From: Curvibacter microcysteis | Lineage (GTDB): Bacteria; Pseudomonadota; Gammaproteobacteria; Burkholderiales; Burkholderiaceae_C | Length of the DNA: 64,000 nt | Direction of reading: 5' to 3' | Assembly (NCBI RefSeq): GCF_028649455.1 | Contig: NZ_JAQSIO010000008.1 | Coordinates: 1-64,000, forward strand | Part shown: positions 63,379-64,000 of the stretch, one piece after another | Position numbering within the stretch: position 1 is the first letter of the stretch | Layout: each line of letters opens with the position of its first letter | Notes under the pieces: model-generated | What the model was told of the DNA's origin: nothing | Databases searched by the model: none | What the model saw: the letters and a program-made list of their open reading frames with translations, nothing else | Position numbers and translations under genes: made by a program

Positions 63379-64000
63379 ATGGTCACCGAGTCCCCGCTGT
63401 ATCAGCGCCGCCGCGCCCCCACGGCCGATGAGTTGACCGGCATTCCCTGGCTGAGCCAGTTGCAGCCCTCGGAGCGCGATCGCATCGTGCCGGGCCTGGT
63501 GGTCGGGGATGCCTTGCCGGGCGACTACATCTGCCGCATGGGCCGGCCAGTGACCTTCTGGTTTGGTGTGGTCGAAGGCCTGCTCAAGATGAGCGCCGAC
63601 AGCGCGCAGGGCCACCCCATCACCTTCACCGGCGTGCCGCCGGGCGGGTGGTTTGGCGAGGGCACGGCCATGAAGCGCGAGCCCTACCGCTACAACATCC
63701 AGGCCCTGCGCAAGAGCGTGGTAGCCGGGCTGCCGCTGGACAGCTTTCACTGGCTGCTGGACCACTCGCTGGGTTTCAACCGCTTTGTCATGAACCAACT
63801 CAACGAGCGCCTGGGCCAGTTCATCGCGGCGCGCGAAATCGACCGCATGAACAACCCCGACGTGCGCGTGGCGCGCAGCCTGGCCGCGCTGTTCAACCCG
63901 GTGCTTTACCCCGGCGTGGGCGAGGTGCTGCGCATCACCCAACAAGAGCTGGCCTACCTGGTGGGCCTGTCACGCCAGCGCGTGAACGAGGCGTTGCGCA
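63379..64000 (+). CDS. Crp/Fnr-family transcriptional regulator (3' end beyond window)
   Basis: The first 207 codons are present. The effector domain (cyclic-nucleotide-binding-like) contains GDYICRMGRPVTFWFGVVEGLLKM, here given by its parts GDYICRMG and FWFGVVEGLLKM, and PGGWFGEGTAMKREPYRYNI. Near the end is the helix-turn-helix ITQQELAYLVGLSRQRVNEAL. No N-terminal Fnr cysteine cluster is visible. GGAGG six bases before ATG 63379 fixes the start. It is divergent from the ligase/Liv operon. Confidence 0.92.
   Translation, partial: MVTESPLYQRRRAPTADELTGIPWLSQLQPSERDRIVPGLVVGDALPGDYICRMGRPVTFWFGVVEGLLKMSADSAQGHPITFTGVPPGGWFGEGTAMKREPYRYNIQALRKSVVAGLPLDSFHWLLDHSLGFNRFVMNQLNERLGQFIAAREIDRMNNPDVRVARSLAALFNPVLYPGVGEVLRITQQELAYLVGLSRQRVNEALR

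Overview
The window is about 64 kb of a high-GC betaproteobacterial chromosome. It most resembles Burkholderiales, and within them Comamonadaceae. Signs of this are the recG-oxyR-dps order, orphan Bug/TctC solute-binding proteins, a PHA-granule-region protein, a DUF1840 protein, an IPTL-CTERM protein, the glpSTPQUV glycerol importer, a CoA-dependent 2-aminobenzoate operon and a Comamonadaceae-style GC-rich intergenic repeat. The genus cannot be fixed from this sequence alone. No phage, insertion sequence, CRISPR array or restriction system was seen. Gene density is high, and most operons have start/stop overlaps.

Layout. 1-9.7 kb: a polyamine/opine-type ABC importer is co-transcribed with a three-subunit flavin/iron-sulfur amine or imino-acid dehydrogenase. 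An IclR regulator is divergent from it and is followed by an ALDH7-type aldehyde dehydrogenase. Together they form one catabolic locus for an N-containing substrate, and pipecolate is one plausible candidate. 9.7-18.3 kb: mscS, the queuosine genes tgt and queA, recG, oxyR, dps, ubiA and a small secreted Lys/Ala/His-rich protein. 18.3-30.7 kb: proC, a phytase-like lipoprotein, and a full glycerol regulon (glpK and glpR on the minus strand; glpS-T-P-Q-U-V and glpD on the plus strand). GlpS and GlpT look like an asymmetric ATPase pair with one degenerate nucleotide site.

30.7-39.8 kb: the spc and alpha ribosomal operons run from rplN to rplQ. They begin abruptly at rplN behind a promoter and a hairpin leader. 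infA is missing between secY and rpmJ, and several spacers hold perfect hairpins. An initiator tRNA gene and a strong terminator close the block. 39.9-43.5 kb: ureidoglycolate lyase, a PHA-region protein, a zinc peptidase lipoprotein, and a CsgG-like lipoprotein with a peptidoglycan-binding tail behind a 26-bp inverted repeat.

43.5-50.5 kb: a six-gene operon for aerobic CoA-dependent 2-aminobenzoate breakdown (ligase, monooxygenase/reductase, acyl-CoA dehydrogenase, enoyl-CoA hydratase, RidA-like protein, MarR regulator). It is led by a perfect 11-2-11 operator that covers the promoter. 50.6-54.1 kb: a DUF1840 gene, two orphan Bug proteins and an IPTL-CTERM protein. 54.4-63.2 kb: an acyl-CoA synthetase, a complete Liv-type ABC importer (GHMKF) and a PaaK-like CoA ligase on one strand, with a 77-bp repeat in tandem inside the operon. 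A divergent Crp/Fnr regulator is cut off by the window end, with an 18-bp quasi-palindrome in the shared promoter region.
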